A stretch of 64,000 nucleotides of DNA from Brassica napus (Eukaryota; Streptophyta; Magnoliopsida; Brassicales; Brassicaceae): contig NC_063439.1 of assembly GCF_020379485.1 (NCBI RefSeq), forward strand, positions 21,638,098 to 21,702,097, read 5' to 3'. Both the position numbers and the translations under genes were made by a program. Of this stretch, positions 1 to 11,533 are shown piece by piece (positions within the stretch are counted from its first letter, which is position 1; every line of letters begins with the position of its first letter). The notes below the pieces were generated by a model. The model worked only from the letters and a program-made list of their open reading frames with translations, was not told where the DNA came from and searched no databases.

Positions 1-251
1 GAGGGGGGGCTGAACATGAGCTTGGTGGGAGGGTAAGGGTGCTCGAAGGAGAGGGACGGGAGGGGCTTGAGGGACATGGAGTCGGAGTCGAAGGAGAGGA
101 TGTCGATGCGGTTGTTGTAGTCCTCGAGGAAGCTTCCGACGGCGATTCGGTGGGTGGAGGAGGAGAAGGACATGGCGTAGAGGGGGTAAGGAGAGTCGTA
201 GGTGACGGCGGTTTCCGATCTAGGTAAGGAGTCCGGAGCTGAGTTGTCCAT
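1..251 (-). CDS. TTG1: TTG1, WD40-repeat regulator, N-terminal part
   Basis: Partial gene on the minus strand. The ATG is the complement of 249-251 and the frame stays open to the window edge (83 codons plus 2 nt). The product begins [20 protein letters not shown] and continues through [18 protein letters not shown] to a [10 protein letters not shown] segment. This matches the N terminus I know for TRANSPARENT TESTA GLABRA1 of Arabidopsis and Brassica. TTG1 is a WD40 scaffold that joins MYB and bHLH factors to control trichomes, root hairs, seed-coat mucilage and flavonoid pigment. The gene is high in GC and carries no stop or frameshift in the visible part; the WD40 blades lie outside the window. 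A CT/GA dinucleotide run at about 252-271 lies immediately upstream in the leader. Identity is firm; completeness cannot be judged. Confidence 0.95.
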   Translation of the reverse strand, partial: MDNSAPDSLPRSETAVTYDSPYPLYAMSFSSSTHRIAVGSFLEDYNNRIDILSFDSDSMSLKPLPSLSFEHPYPPTKLMFSPP

Positions 252-362
252 CGTCTCTCTCTCTCTCTCGCCGGAAAAAATGTGAGAAGGATTTGATTCG
301 GTATAAGATTCTTGGCGACGATGGAAAGTTCCACGGTCAGTGTCAGTTGCGATTTGGAGCCG

Positions 363-420
363 GAGCTGACCTGAGCTAAGCTAAGCTGACCTGAGTTAAG
401 CTAAGCCGAGCTGAGCTGAG
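363..420. repeat. Pentanucleotide-type repeat upstream of TTG1
   Basis: The stretch is built from alternating AGCTA/AGCTG/CCTGA pentamers, for example CTGAGCTAAGCTAAGCTGAC, in an imperfect tandem array of about 58 bp. It lies 110-170 bp upstream of the TTG1 start codon, so in the leader or core promoter. AGCT-centred words are palindromic, so the array could fold in single-stranded form. Function is unknown. Confidence 0.7.
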
Positions 421-2010
421 AACCCTCTGACTCAGTCAGTAATGTTTAATGTATAATGGGCCTATCTACGTGTTTTGTGGGCCTTGTGTCTACAGATAGC
501 TGATCTTTTCTACGCTTGCGGGCCTTACTTTTATTTTATTTTATTTTCCCCACAGCACAAATATAAATCATCGGATTGATATAAACAGAATCTTATTCCA
601 GGAGTTTGAAATTATTATACGATGATGTAATGTGTTATTGTGCTTAAAAAAATACTAGTTTTTTCCTTTTTTTGAACGAAAAAAAAATACTAGTTTCTTA
701 GGGGGATAATACAAGCTAACCGGACGCGTCTAAGCCTATCCGTTGAAGCCTGTAATTTTATTGTTTGTTTATATCATATCTGTTTAAACCCGTTAAATTT
801 AGAAATGTATGTTTAAGTTCATTTATGTCCGTTTATTTTTTGTTTTGGTAAATACAGTTATTTTTGTTAATAGTCTTTCAATATATCTTAATATAATTTT
901 AAATAACACTGTTTTAATTTAATTACAAAAAATTATAATAAATAAAAATTCAAATTAAAGTAAAATTTGATTATTAAAAATATTTTCATTTGAATTTAGT
1001 ATCAATCTATTCATCATATCATAAAATATCAACAAATTGTAATAAGTTTTAAACAAAATTATAAAATAAATATTTTTTTTCAAAAAAAAAACACAAACTC
1101 AATATAAATTAATCAATTTGTTTTAAACACACAAATTATAAAAATTATGACATTTTAAAATTACCTTTAAATTAGTTTTCATTATTCTAAAAGAAAATTT
1201 GTTTTTAAAGAATACTCACAAATGGGTTTAAATGTGTATTCATTTATTTAACGGGTATGTTTGTTAAAGAAACGAAACTAAACGGGTTGATCCAATATAA
1301 ACCTGTTTATTTTTTACATGATAATAAAGGACCACATATCAATAGTTCTATACTAAATCCATTTGTTGTGTCTTTAGATTTTATTGCTGTAGAATTTTAT
1401 GAAAAATCCCATAAAGTTATTGTGGATATTTAGCTCTATAAAGCATTTGTATGGCCGTAGATTATTTCAAAAGCTGATTTAAAAAAAATTAAAGCTTGAT
1501 TGCTGTAAAATTAGTACCGTAAAAACAAATGGAATTGTATACAACATCTAAAGCAACTACCAATCACACTTTAAGGTTCATTTTAATATATCTATCTACA
1601 TTATAAAAATAAGATATCCGAGTTCCAAACACCAGAAAAAATGGTTTATTAACAATTATTTAGATAAATAAAGAAAAAACCAGCATTAGAAAAAAAATCT
1701 TAGGTTGTACAATTTGAAAAGAGCTATAATATCTATTTCTATGTGGAAGTTTTGGGTTACTTTTGTATCATAAGAAAGAGGCAACAAAGAAAAAGCTATA
1801 AGAAGCAACGATAGGTCGAAACTGAGAGTTAAGAGTGTAGGACATACGACAAGGCCCTAGACATTGACATACCCTGTTTTCCTCAAAACCCTAATCCCAC
1901 GTTACCAATCGAAATGATCAAATCCACCTTAGTATTGAAGTTTAGTTTTGGTAGATCATATGAAAGAAAACAGTAACCGAATCACGTAAGATAGTGGAGT
2001 TCAAAGCAAA
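421..2010. other. AT-rich TTG1 upstream spacer, no gene seen
   Basis: No reading frame worth calling. The first part, to about 550, is moderately GC and is probably TTG1 promoter. From about 700 onward the sequence is strongly AT-rich with poly(A)/poly(T) tracts, typical of decayed transposon DNA. No clear element ends were found here. Confidence 0.5.
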
Positions 2011-2262
2011 GCTGCCCGTGGGCAAAGCCAAGGAAACGGTGGCTTTCGGCCGTATTATTATAAATACAATTTCGGCCACAAATCAAATTTCCCTTAGTCT
2101 AGTGGAAACATCTAAAGGCTATAGATTTTCTTCTTCCAACCTGGTTCGAACCCTCAGATAAGTGGGCAATGTTTTAAAGCTTGTTTCTAGTCTTGGAATC
2201 CCTAGGACTGGCACTGGTTCAAATTTCAAACTGATCATCTTCAGATACGATCATGCTATATG
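2011..2262 (+). mobile_element. SINE-like retroposon copy 1
   Basis: The head contains a GCCC..GGGC stem and a TTTCGGCC word. It is followed by a tRNA-like pol III promoter: an A-box-like TTAGTCTAGTGG near 2095 and a B-box-like GGTTCGAACC about 50 bp downstream. The same head plus A-box arrangement recurs at 18,417 and, inverted, at 22,195, so this is a dispersed family. No poly(A) tail or target duplication was resolved, so the ends are approximate. Confidence 0.55.
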
Positions 2263-2422
2263 TCTGCCTATACACGGCGACACTTATAATAATAAATTAA
2301 ATTAGATAAAAAATCATATGTTAAACTTAAATAACACACGAGAAAAAAACAAGATTGATTAAAGTTAAGATATCTTGTCTCCTCACCACACATTCTCATG
2401 CATCTTGATTGGATATCGGTAA

Positions 2423-3782
2423 TCAATACTATTAAAACAGAAGCAATTTTTATCTACTTACAAATAGTCTAGGTTGGACCATTATATTTAATGATATTTC
2501 ATTTTATTTCTACATCATATCTAATTTAATTGTTAAATATACATTATACCTAAAATTAAGGAACTAACTAACTAATCTATTATTTTTTAAACTATGAATT
2601 TAATTTATATTAATTCGAAATTCAAATAACTAAGCAATTATATTTTAGTTATTAATGTAATAAATAATTATATATATATATATATATATATATCTATTCA
2701 TTGTATATATACAACTATATATTAATACAAATGCAAAAAAAAACAAATTGTTCAAAACCCTCACCAAATACATAAAAATATAATTCTTATAGTTAGAGTA
2801 TTAAAATATATATAAATATATATATTATAAAATAAATAGTAACCGTAATTATATGATGAAATATGTTACTATTGATAGTTTAATGAATATATTTTTACGG
2901 GTTACTCAAACAGACATGTAATATATATATCAAATATAAACCAATTGAACAAATATATTAACATAAATATATCATAAAACATTACATTAACATAAATCGA
3001 AGCGAGAGACAGAGAGTAAGAGTCAATATTTTAATTGTTTAAAAATAAAATTATATATATAAATTATAAAATTAAGAACTAAATATATTAAAAATATATA
3101 TCAAAATTAAAATAATAAATATTTACATTTTTAATGCGAATAATGAAATTAAATTTAAAATTTAAAATAAGCCATAGACAAAACATCAAAAAGTATCTAA
3201 TAATATGTGAATAACAAAAGTAAACTAACTAAACAAACAATTATATTTTTTGCAAACGTAAATCATTAATTTGTAATAGATGTATACACATTATTGATGC
3301 TCAAATCTATTTTATTTTTAGTATGCATCCACTCAAAATATTAATCCATTAACAAGATGAAATTTTAGTTGGACTAAAATTGTATTAAAATTGGAATATC
3401 AATTTCATAATATATTCACTATTCATCTGAACGTTCATGAATATATATTACAATACTCTAAATATAATAATAAATCAAACCAGATTACATATTGGGTCAT
3501 CTATCAGTTCAACCGATAACCAGATCTCGGGTTTTAGCGGTTGTTACGGGTTTTATATAATTTTTAAATAACAGTTTTTTGTTTGAAAACTAAAATGGAT
3601 TACATATGAACCACCGAATTTGGCAATTTAACTGCGGGCCGGGTCGGGTTTCAAAACATTGAATATAATGTTTCATTTGTAATATCTAAGTGTAGATACA
3701 ATTAAAATACAAATTTATATCAAATAAATTTGGAATGTTTCAAAAATAATCCCGCGCTTTGAAAGCGCGGGTCAAAATCTAG
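2423..3782 (+). mobile_element. Non-autonomous Helitron
   Basis: The 5' end reads TCAATACTATTAAAACAGAA, directly after an A. The 3' end has the hairpin CCCGCGCTTTGAAAGCGCGG followed by GTCAAAATCTAG and then a T. A TC start, a terminal hairpin, a CTAG end and insertion between A and T are the Helitron signature, and these terminal words are typical of Brassicaceae Helitrons. The roughly 1.36-kb interior is very AT-rich, holds a TA microsatellite near 2671-2691, and has no helicase frame. It therefore depends on a partner element. Confidence 0.82.
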
Positions 3783-4757
3783 TCTTTTCTATTAAAATAG
3801 AAGTCACGATTTTTATTCATGTGTGATTATTTTAAAAATAGATCATCTCTAGATAACCATGTTTCATTTATTTTAATTAATATTTTGACATTGTTAAGAT
3901 ATCACATTTTATATAATCAACATTTATACCAACTTCACCTATAAAATGTTTTAATTTTATTTTTAATTATAAAAAAATCTGTTGACAAAAAATTTAACAA
4001 AATCTTACTAAAATTTTTAATATTTTTCTATAATAATGTATTAATTAATTGTGTAATTATTAATATAATATTATTCAAATAAATTTTAACTAAGGTTTTA
4101 TTATAAAATAAAATTTGTATGTTGTTTTCATGAACTTTCAATTAAAATAGATTTACTATATGAATTAAATAAAAAAATTATATTAAATCAATAATTTAAC
4201 TTGTTTTATTTTTAAAAAATCTTTCATTTAAAATATCATTCACCACTAAACCAGGTTCATATTTTTAAACCATGTATAAAATTTATTAAAATAATATTTT
4301 AAATTATTTAAACATAACTATATATTCATTTATAATATTCTGCTATATATTAAAATTATAGACACTAAATTATATTTTAACAATATAAAAAAACAAAAAT
4401 GATTCTAAACAAATATATGCTCTATAGTATAACTAAATAAATTTAAAAATATTTTGTATGCAAATTGTTGCAATTAAATATATATATTTTGAAGGGGCTA
4501 TCTTTTTGATTATTTCAGATTATGAGTTTATTATACAAAATTTTAAATTATATTATTGTGTAATAAAAATTAATAACAAATATAAAAAAAATTTACATTA
4601 ATAAAGTCAAACAAAAAGTTTAAACATAAAAAAATATAGAATTACATTATATAATATTAAAATCTAAATCATATATTTAAATATTTACGACTATATCAAA
4701 ATTATATATTTATAAAATATATAAAATATCTGCACGGATATGCAGGTTAAACTCTAA
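3783..4757 (+). mobile_element. Second Helitron, abutting the first
   Basis: Starts TCTTTTCTATTAAAATAGAA immediately after the CTAG of the preceding Helitron. It ends near 4757 with a hairpin CTGCACGGATATGCAG followed by GTTAAACTCTAA (CTAA fits the CTRR end). The interior is AT-rich and non-coding. The arrangement is what results if the first Helitron inserted at the A/T junction at the 5' boundary of this older copy. The 3' end is more decayed than that of the neighbour. Confidence 0.7.
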
Positions 4758-5290
4758 AAAAATAATTGCTATAGAAGTTGGAAGATATGGCTTTCCACTG
4801 ACGCTACAACCCAATTTCCAACCATATATTTTTGATAATTTACGAAAGCACCGCATTTAGTGTCACGAGTAGAGACATTAGTTCGAAGTGTTTGATACGG
4901 TAGAGGAAGACTCGGTCGTGTTCTTATCTCGATTGACTTGCGAAAAGTCCCAAACCATGAATCCATTTCCATGTATATCGATCGCGCCAATTCTTTTTGA
5001 TAGAACAAGGATCAGTGGTTATTCATTTGTACACGTGTTCTGCTTTATCATCTCACTATTGGTACCAAATTATTACAAGGATATCTTTATCCACATGTGC
5101 GTAACTCTTATGTAATACACACATGTGAAACTTTTACATGAATCTTTGGCTTCTATTCTTGGTCCGGTTTATAGCAAAAGCAATTAGGATTTAAGCAAAT
5201 TAATGAGCCATGCTTGTGACAAACATAAAAAAGGCTCTCTCTCTAAAAACTTTTTTTCCATCTATAGAAAAGAAAAAACCTCTGTTGCTT
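4758..5290. other. Intergenic stretch without recognised gene
   Basis: A moderately GC patch (4770-5000) has a 79-codon frame on the minus strand that resembles no family I know and has no codon-use support. The rest is AT-rich. Nothing else is recognised. Confidence 0.4.
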
Positions 5291-6790
5291 GGGTGGTCGG
5301 CGGCCTCTTCGTCTCTGGTCACCCATTCCGCTTTACTTTCTTCTTTCCGTCTCATCTCTCTACAGTCCTTCCTCTGCGTTTCCTTTCCTGACACTCTAGG
5401 TCTTCACCACCGCGGTTCTGTTTAGGTGAGTTTGGCTCAAAGTCTCGGTGAAGCTAGGAGGTCGGTTATGTTGAGGAATTTCTTTGGTCGGGCTTGGTGG
5501 CGGAGGCTTTTGTTCTGGTGTCAGATCTGGTCTTTGGAAGTGGATCTCCTCCTTTACCATGGCTCCTCTGTCCCTCCTTCTCGGCGTGGGGGAGTTTGCT
5601 CTCTCGATCTGCATTTGTGGTCGGTGTAGATCCTAAAATTCACACTAAGTATTTGATAGTAATCGAGAGTTTAATATAGGGAAGATAAGATGATGTAGGC
5701 AACGATATCTTTAAAACACAATGATATAATCAGATTCCGGTAGGCAAAGATGAATTTTATTGATGAGTAAGATTGAATACAACGAATGAGACTAGATTGA
5801 ATTCAACGAACGAGACTAGATCGAATGTTACAAATGAGATCGACAAGACAAAAGACTTAAAGCTGGGTGAAAATAAGGTCGATGTATGGATGTAGCTCTC
5901 TCTAGGGTTTTCAACATATCCTTTCTTTGTGTCCATCGATCTCTTCTTATAGTGGGTAGACTCCGCAATCTCTGCAACCGCTCCGCGATCTCTGGCTCCT
6001 GGAATAGATCTCTTCCTGCTCGTTGGAGTTGGGCTTTTTTGTTGGTCCGTGGTCCAAGTCATTTAGGCCCATTTACCTAGTTGACCGAAATTGGGTCCAA
6101 CAGTCGTGGTTCCTGAGACAGGGGAGGTTTGGTGTTCCTGTGCTTGTTCTCTCTGGTCTCGGCGGCGCGTGTCTTAAGGTCAGACAGTCAAGCTCTCGTT
6201 TGGCCTCTTTGGTTGCTTAGATTCAGATATGGGAAACTCTACTGCGGGTTCTCCGTTGTGGGCACGAGAGAGGAGGTTTGTTGTTGGTCTTGTCAACCAC
6301 GACTCTCTTTATTGGTGGTGTTGCGCGTTGAGACTGCTAGCTTCAGGGGCATGATCTAGGGCTGCCTCATGTCCTCCTTTCTAGTTTTTGCTTTCTCCAG
6401 CTTCTTGGTGTTGCTCCTTGGTGTGTGGCTAGCTTCGGAGGCTATTCTTTCCAAATAATGCTCGGCTGGTATATGAGGGTGTGCTTGGCCTCTTCTGTTG
6501 TTGTCTCTTTGTTTGGGTGGGTGCTTAGGATGCCTTCCGCAAGCTGTTCTCAGTGGAACTGAATCTTCAAGTGGATCGTCGGGGAGGCCAATTATACCGG
6601 GTTCCAGCTCTTGGTTTAACTGCGGCTCCTCTCTTTGCGGGAAGCGGTTAGTGCTTTCTTGGTTAAGCCTCCGGATAGCGTTCCGGTCTATAGTGTCTGT
6701 TCCTAATTGTCTAGTTGAAGCCTATGTTTAGGTTTTTGTTTATTTTCTCTGGTCCTTGTTCTCTCAGTATTTTTGTCAAAATTTTCAAAA
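5291..6790. other. GC-richer unclassified repeat-like block
   Basis: About 1.5 kb of noticeably higher GC than its surroundings, rich in TTGGT/GGTCT words. Only short overlapping frames occur in several phases and no domain is visible. It looks like non-coding transposon sequence, perhaps an untranslated or decayed retroelement region. It is interrupted by the possible solo LTR at 5625-6102. I cannot assign a family. Confidence 0.4.
5625..6102. mobile_element. Possible solo LTR
   Basis: A 478-bp segment begins TGTAGATCC and ends GGTCCAACA, so it has TG...CA ends. It is flanked by GTCGG on the left and GTCGT on the right, a 4-of-5 match to a target duplication. It is more AT-rich than the block on either side and contains GATTGAAT/GACTAGAT repeats. 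The call rests on ends and near-duplication only. Confidence 0.4.
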
Positions 6791-8894
6791 TCTGATAATA
6801 ATATCTCTACATTCTTACCAGTTTTTTTTTGATGAGACATATATACCATTATTTTGAGCATTTACTAATACTCCTTCCATTTATAATTTAATTCCATCAT
6901 TTAAAAAAGTTAATATCATCTTAAAAATCATTATGAAGTAAAAAATTATTTATGTTTTCTTAATGCAATATTTTATTGTATTTATTTCATCTTTAAATAA
7001 ATTAATCAAATAAATATCATTAAACTTCTTCAGTAGTAAAATATAAATAATTAAACTCATGAACAAAATTTAACTGAAACAAGGAAAGTAATATATTTGT
7101 GTGAGCATATAATCAAACAATGTATATAATGATGTTCAAGTTCAAAGGTATAGTTTTTTGTTCCGATCTGAAAATATTCATTCATAGTGTAATTCATGGT
7201 TTGATATATAAGCCGGTGGTATCAAACGATTCTCAAAAACAAGAGCCCAAAGAAAGGCAGCTAGAACGTACAACAAGGCAACTTATGAACACTAGACAAA
7301 GACGATTTAGAACCTAGAAGCCGCAACTCAAACACATCAAACATAGGACAAGTCAGTACAAAGGTCATTCCAAAATAGAAAACACATTGATATGGATATA
7401 CCGAAGCTACCTCCAGCTACCCGACGATATCATCCATTTCTAGAACCCAAGACACTCTGTCTTCTCAACCCGGATCTATTGCTACCGCATATGACTGTCA
7501 AACAATATCATACCCTAATAGTAAACAAGAACCAAGACTTCAAAACTCGACAAGTAAGACCGCTTCACGATCCACACAATTTTCAGATATGGTTGGAACA
7601 TACTTTCTACGCCCACTTTACACCTAGATAGAAGCCTAGTCGATCGATTATCATAACAAATTCATTCAGAAACAAACCACGCTGGCCAGGAAACACTACG
7701 CCCATCAAATCTATAAGAGAACTCTATAACTGCAAAAGTCGAACACAAAACCGCGAGCGTGAGACTCACAGCGGCTGTCTGGACCAAAAACTCTAGAATC
7801 CGAAATCCTGACACAAGCGGATTCTGGACCAAAAACTCAAGAATCCGAAATCCTGACAAAACCCCGTGTCTAAAACGACATCGATTTAATTAATTATACA
7901 AAACTATGTAGTTTTGTTTTAAAAAGAAATATTTTATACAATTTGCCACAGAATACATTCCATCCGCTGGATAATGAAGTTTTTTGGAATTGGTTCGATT
8001 CTTTGTTGTGACTAATGAAATATATATAATTCTATTAAAACAATGTTCTTTTGTATGGTAACTTAAAATAACGTCATTTTGAGCTATAATTCCACTTAGA
8101 ACTAACGGTTGATTAATGTTGGATTAATCAAAGTATGTTTTAGTGTTTCGGTTAAAAATTTGGATCCAAAATTTAAAGACTTTTTAATTTTAGTTTGTTT
8201 TTAACACATTTTTTATTCGGGTTTGAAAAGACATGACGCAAATAGTAAAGATAGATCGAAAAAGCCTTTTACCGATCTACGGCCTGCCCCACCCCTACTT
8301 TGCTAATATTTCCGATATAAGATTTCTCAATTAGCTTGCTTGCCGTTGTTTATTGTCTGATTATCCCGATTTAATTTTTTACCGAGAGACTTTTAAAAAA
8401 AATATATCCAAATTTTTAGTTAGAAAACAGTTCTCTCCACTTGTTTAACGATTTCGTAGCTATTGTCTTCTTCTTTTTTGGTCGAATGTAGCTATTATTA
8501 ATAGGGAGAATTTGCGAGATGTCTAAAATTGCAAAAGAAATTATGTGCATGTCATTGATTTTGACATAATGTAATAACTAACATTTATGTCATTTATTAT
8601 CCGGTTCTACCTTTTCTTCATGTAATCATCCAGTGACTTTGTGTTGTTAGAGATGATGTGGCCAAAAGAATATATGGTGAATAAGATACTTACATAATGT
8701 AATAAACAAAATGAGATGTGGCTAAAATTTAGTGCACACTATTGACAACGACAGTGTCAAAGTCATCTACATAACTGTTTTTTTACCTCTAATTAGTAAA
8801 TATATACTGTAATCAGTAAATAATAAACCAAATATAATCTATAATTATTTTACTATATATTTAAAATTTATCTGGAACATACATATTAAATCCT
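6791..8894. other. Intergenic spacer with degraded repeats
   Basis: No supported gene. The part 7200-7860 is less AT-rich and holds a short tandem repeat (listed separately). The rest is AT-rich with scattered poly(T) tracts. Open frames here are short and unsupported. Confidence 0.4.
7778..7857. repeat. 45-bp tandem repeat, about 1.8 copies
   Basis: TCTGGACCAAAAACTC followed by AGAATCCGAAATCCTGAC occurs at 7778 and again at 7823, with one or two differences. The period is a multiple of three, so minus-strand translation shows SGFRILEFLVQ twice. There is no evidence that it is translated. Confidence 0.65.
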
Positions 8895-9353
8895 ATCCAC
8901 CCACTTAAATATTAAGCCCTAGACAAACCCCCTAGTTACTAAATCTAAACCCAAATATAATCTTAACCATATGTTGCGAGTGTACAATTCTATCTCAGTG
9001 ACATAGTACAACACTCAAGATGCGGTAAGAAATATATATAATAAACCCACCCAAAATCGCTGACTACTATACCCAAATCCCTACTTAGTAAATCTAAACC
9101 CTAACCAAAAACCTATAAATCCAAATACAATCTATAAACTATTTTTCAATATTAGAAAATCTAAACCCTAACAAGAAACCTATAAAATTATTACATATTT
9201 AGTAAATAGTATAGAACTATTGTCTCAAATAGGATAGAAATATTGTCACAGATTGACTTTGTAAATGCTTTAGAGAAGTTTTGATTATTCCGAATAAACC
9301 AATATAGTATAGTACACTAATATAAGGGTTTATATGATATCTAACTAAATTTG
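8895..9353. repeat. Diverged direct repeat, copy 1
   Basis: This segment recurs at 9787-10264. Shared words include CTAGTTACTAAATCTAAACC, TATCTCAGTGACAT, GATGCGGTAAGAA / AATGCGGTAAGAA, GCTGACTACTATA and TAATATAAGGGTTTAT, in the same order. Both copies carry several CTAAACCCTAA-like words. It is non-coding and AT-rich. This probably marks an old duplicated transposon or internal repeats of one element. Confidence 0.7.
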
Positions 9354-9445
9354 ACTACTATACCCATCCACTTAAATATTAAACCCTAGACAAACTCTCT
9401 AGTTACTAAAGCTCAAATAACTGAACTATAAACCCAAATAGAATC

Positions 9446-9595
9446 CAGTCAGGCGTAGGTCTTCGTAGGACGGCTCAGGTAATGTAGTTAGACGTAGATC
9501 CTCATAAGGCAGGTAGTATTGTCGGTTGTCGAATCGTCTATGTAATCTTCCTCATAATTGTAATATCATAATAAATCAATGTTAAGAAAAAAAAA
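9446..9595 (+). mobile_element. Short poly(A) retroposon (truncated LINE or SINE)
   Basis: About 150 bp ending in an A-rich tail. It is flanked on both sides by CAAATAGAATC (9435-9445 and 9596-9606), an 11-bp target-site duplication. The body is much more GC-rich than its surroundings and ends TAAATCAATGTTAAG plus the A tract, like a LINE 3' end. It interrupts the older direct-repeat block and is therefore younger than it. Confidence 0.75.
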
Positions 9596-9786
9596 CAAAT
9601 AGAATCTATATAATATGCTGCCAATTTTCTCGACGTAGACTGCATAGTATGAAACCTTTATAAATAGTATAGAATGACTTACTCACACCCAACTTTAAAT
9701 ATTAAACCCTAAATTGTTATCACTAAACCCAAAACTCAACCCTCACCTTCCAAATACTAAACCCTAAATCTTAATCACAAAATCCT

Positions 9787-10264
9787 AAACCATGGCATTT
9801 AAATATTAAACCCTAAACAAATTCCCTAGTTACTAAATCTAAACCCAAATATAATCTTAACCATAAGTTGTGAGTGTACGATTCTATCTCAGTGACATCG
9901 TACAACACACAAAATGCGGTAAGAACTATACATAATTAATCCACCCAAAATTGCTGACTACTATATCTAAACCCCTTACTTAGTAAATCTAAACCCTAAC
10001 TAGGAACCTATAAACTCAAATACAATCTATAAGCTGTTTTCTAATATTACACAAACTAAACCCTAATTAGGAACTTATAACATGGCAGATTATTACATAT
10101 ATAAGAAATATGATAGAACTATTGTCTCAAGTAGTATAGAATTATTGTCTCAAATTAACTTTGTAAATGCTTTATAAAAGTTTTGATCATTGCGAATAAA
10201 CTAATATAGTATAGAATATAGTATAATACACTAATATAAGGGTTTATTTGCTATCTAACCAAAT
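9787..10264. repeat. Diverged direct repeat, copy 2
   Basis: Counterpart of 8895-9353, about 890 bp away in the same orientation. The two copies differ by many substitutions and small indels, so the duplication is not recent. No coding capacity. Confidence 0.7.
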
Positions 10265-11533
10265 TTGGTTTTAATCATTACACATAAACCAATATAGTAT
10301 GCATTGCATATTACAATCAATCACACAAAATGACATACAAAAGAACTATCAAATTTGAAGACATGACAAATTATTACATTTTAAAGAATAGTATAGAAAT
10401 ATGTTTCAAATAGTATGGTACATGTATATAAAGCTACATTAAAGAATCGATACTATACTATTTTTTCATCGAATATAGTATAGACGGCGAATTCATTTTC
10501 TTCAATTCATTTTCTTTTTGACAAGCTGATACACATTCACTTGAATCGCCGTCATTATTCTTCACCACCATATATAGATCATCTTCATCTCCTCTCTATT
10601 TTTCGTCACAGCGACACTTTTACCGTTCTGCCGTCGTTATTCTTCACCACTATATATGTAAAGCATCAATGATATAACCCTGATGCGATAATCTCAATAT
10701 CATTTGCAAGATTCAAAAACGAAAACAGAGTATGAAAGCAAACGCATGACTATGAAACTGAAAAATCAATGAGTTAAGAGAAAGAGAAAAATAAATGAAA
10801 GAGTTGGTGTGTCTACTCACTGTGTACGCCTTAACAATTGTCTCTTATTTACCACAATTGGTTGTTCTTCTTGTGAGAAGAAATCAATTCCATAATAAAT
10901 CTGGGAAGAAGACTTTTATCTTTTGCAAAGTCACCAAAATAAATTACATATGAAAAAGAGTGTGTTTTTCAAAAGGCCACGAGTTATGTTTCAGTATTAT
11001 TATTATTAAATAAGTTTATTTTATTTTTTAACAGGTTTCACCGGTTGCATGTGAGGGTATTATGGCAATATTATATATAAGAGACAAGTTGTATAAGTGA
11101 GCTAGGAGTTTTAGATAGTGAATAAATTATAATTTGTTTGAAAGTTATACAACGCAATTCTCCTTATTAATATTGGAATATTTTGGCTTGGTTAGTTGTC
11201 CAATTGTCAAAAGGTTAAAAGTGATTAATTGTGAAAATAACTAGTTTCTCTTTCAACTACTGTGAGAAGACAAAGTCTCCTCTCCTCTCAAAGTAAGTAC
11301 TGCTCACGTCTGCGGGAACACATATTCATGATGTCAGGCAATGACGCCGAGATGACGAAAACAATGTAGTTGCCTAGTTGGGCTACTTTTATTTATTTTT
11401 TTGAATCTTAAATATGATGAACTAGTTGGATCTGGATCATGAAGCCGGAAGTCCTATAATTAAAACATAATTATATCTCTAAAAAAATTACAATAGTCTA
11501 ACTTCTTTGTAAATGGATGTTAAGCCACGCTGG
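10265..11533. other. Intergenic spacer, no gene seen
   Basis: AT-rich sequence. A short stretch at 10,490-10,660 has two copies of CGCCGTCATTATTCTTCACCAC / TGCCGTCGTTATTCTTCACCAC-type words about 80 bp apart. No reading frame is supported. Confidence 0.4.

Noticed and set aside
2094..2160. A tRNA gene suggested by TTAGTCTAGTGG and GGTTCGAACC
   Set aside because: No cloverleaf with acceptor and anticodon stems can be drawn; the boxes fit a SINE-like promoter better.
5203..5679. Several overlapping 60-75 codon frames on both strands
   Set aside because: They overlap in multiple phases, contain no family motif, and sit in a repeat-like GC-rich block; chance frames are the simpler explanation.
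8895..10264. Interstitial telomere array suggested by CTAAACCCTAA words
   Set aside because: The words are scattered and separated by unrelated AT-rich sequence, with no tandem seven-base register.
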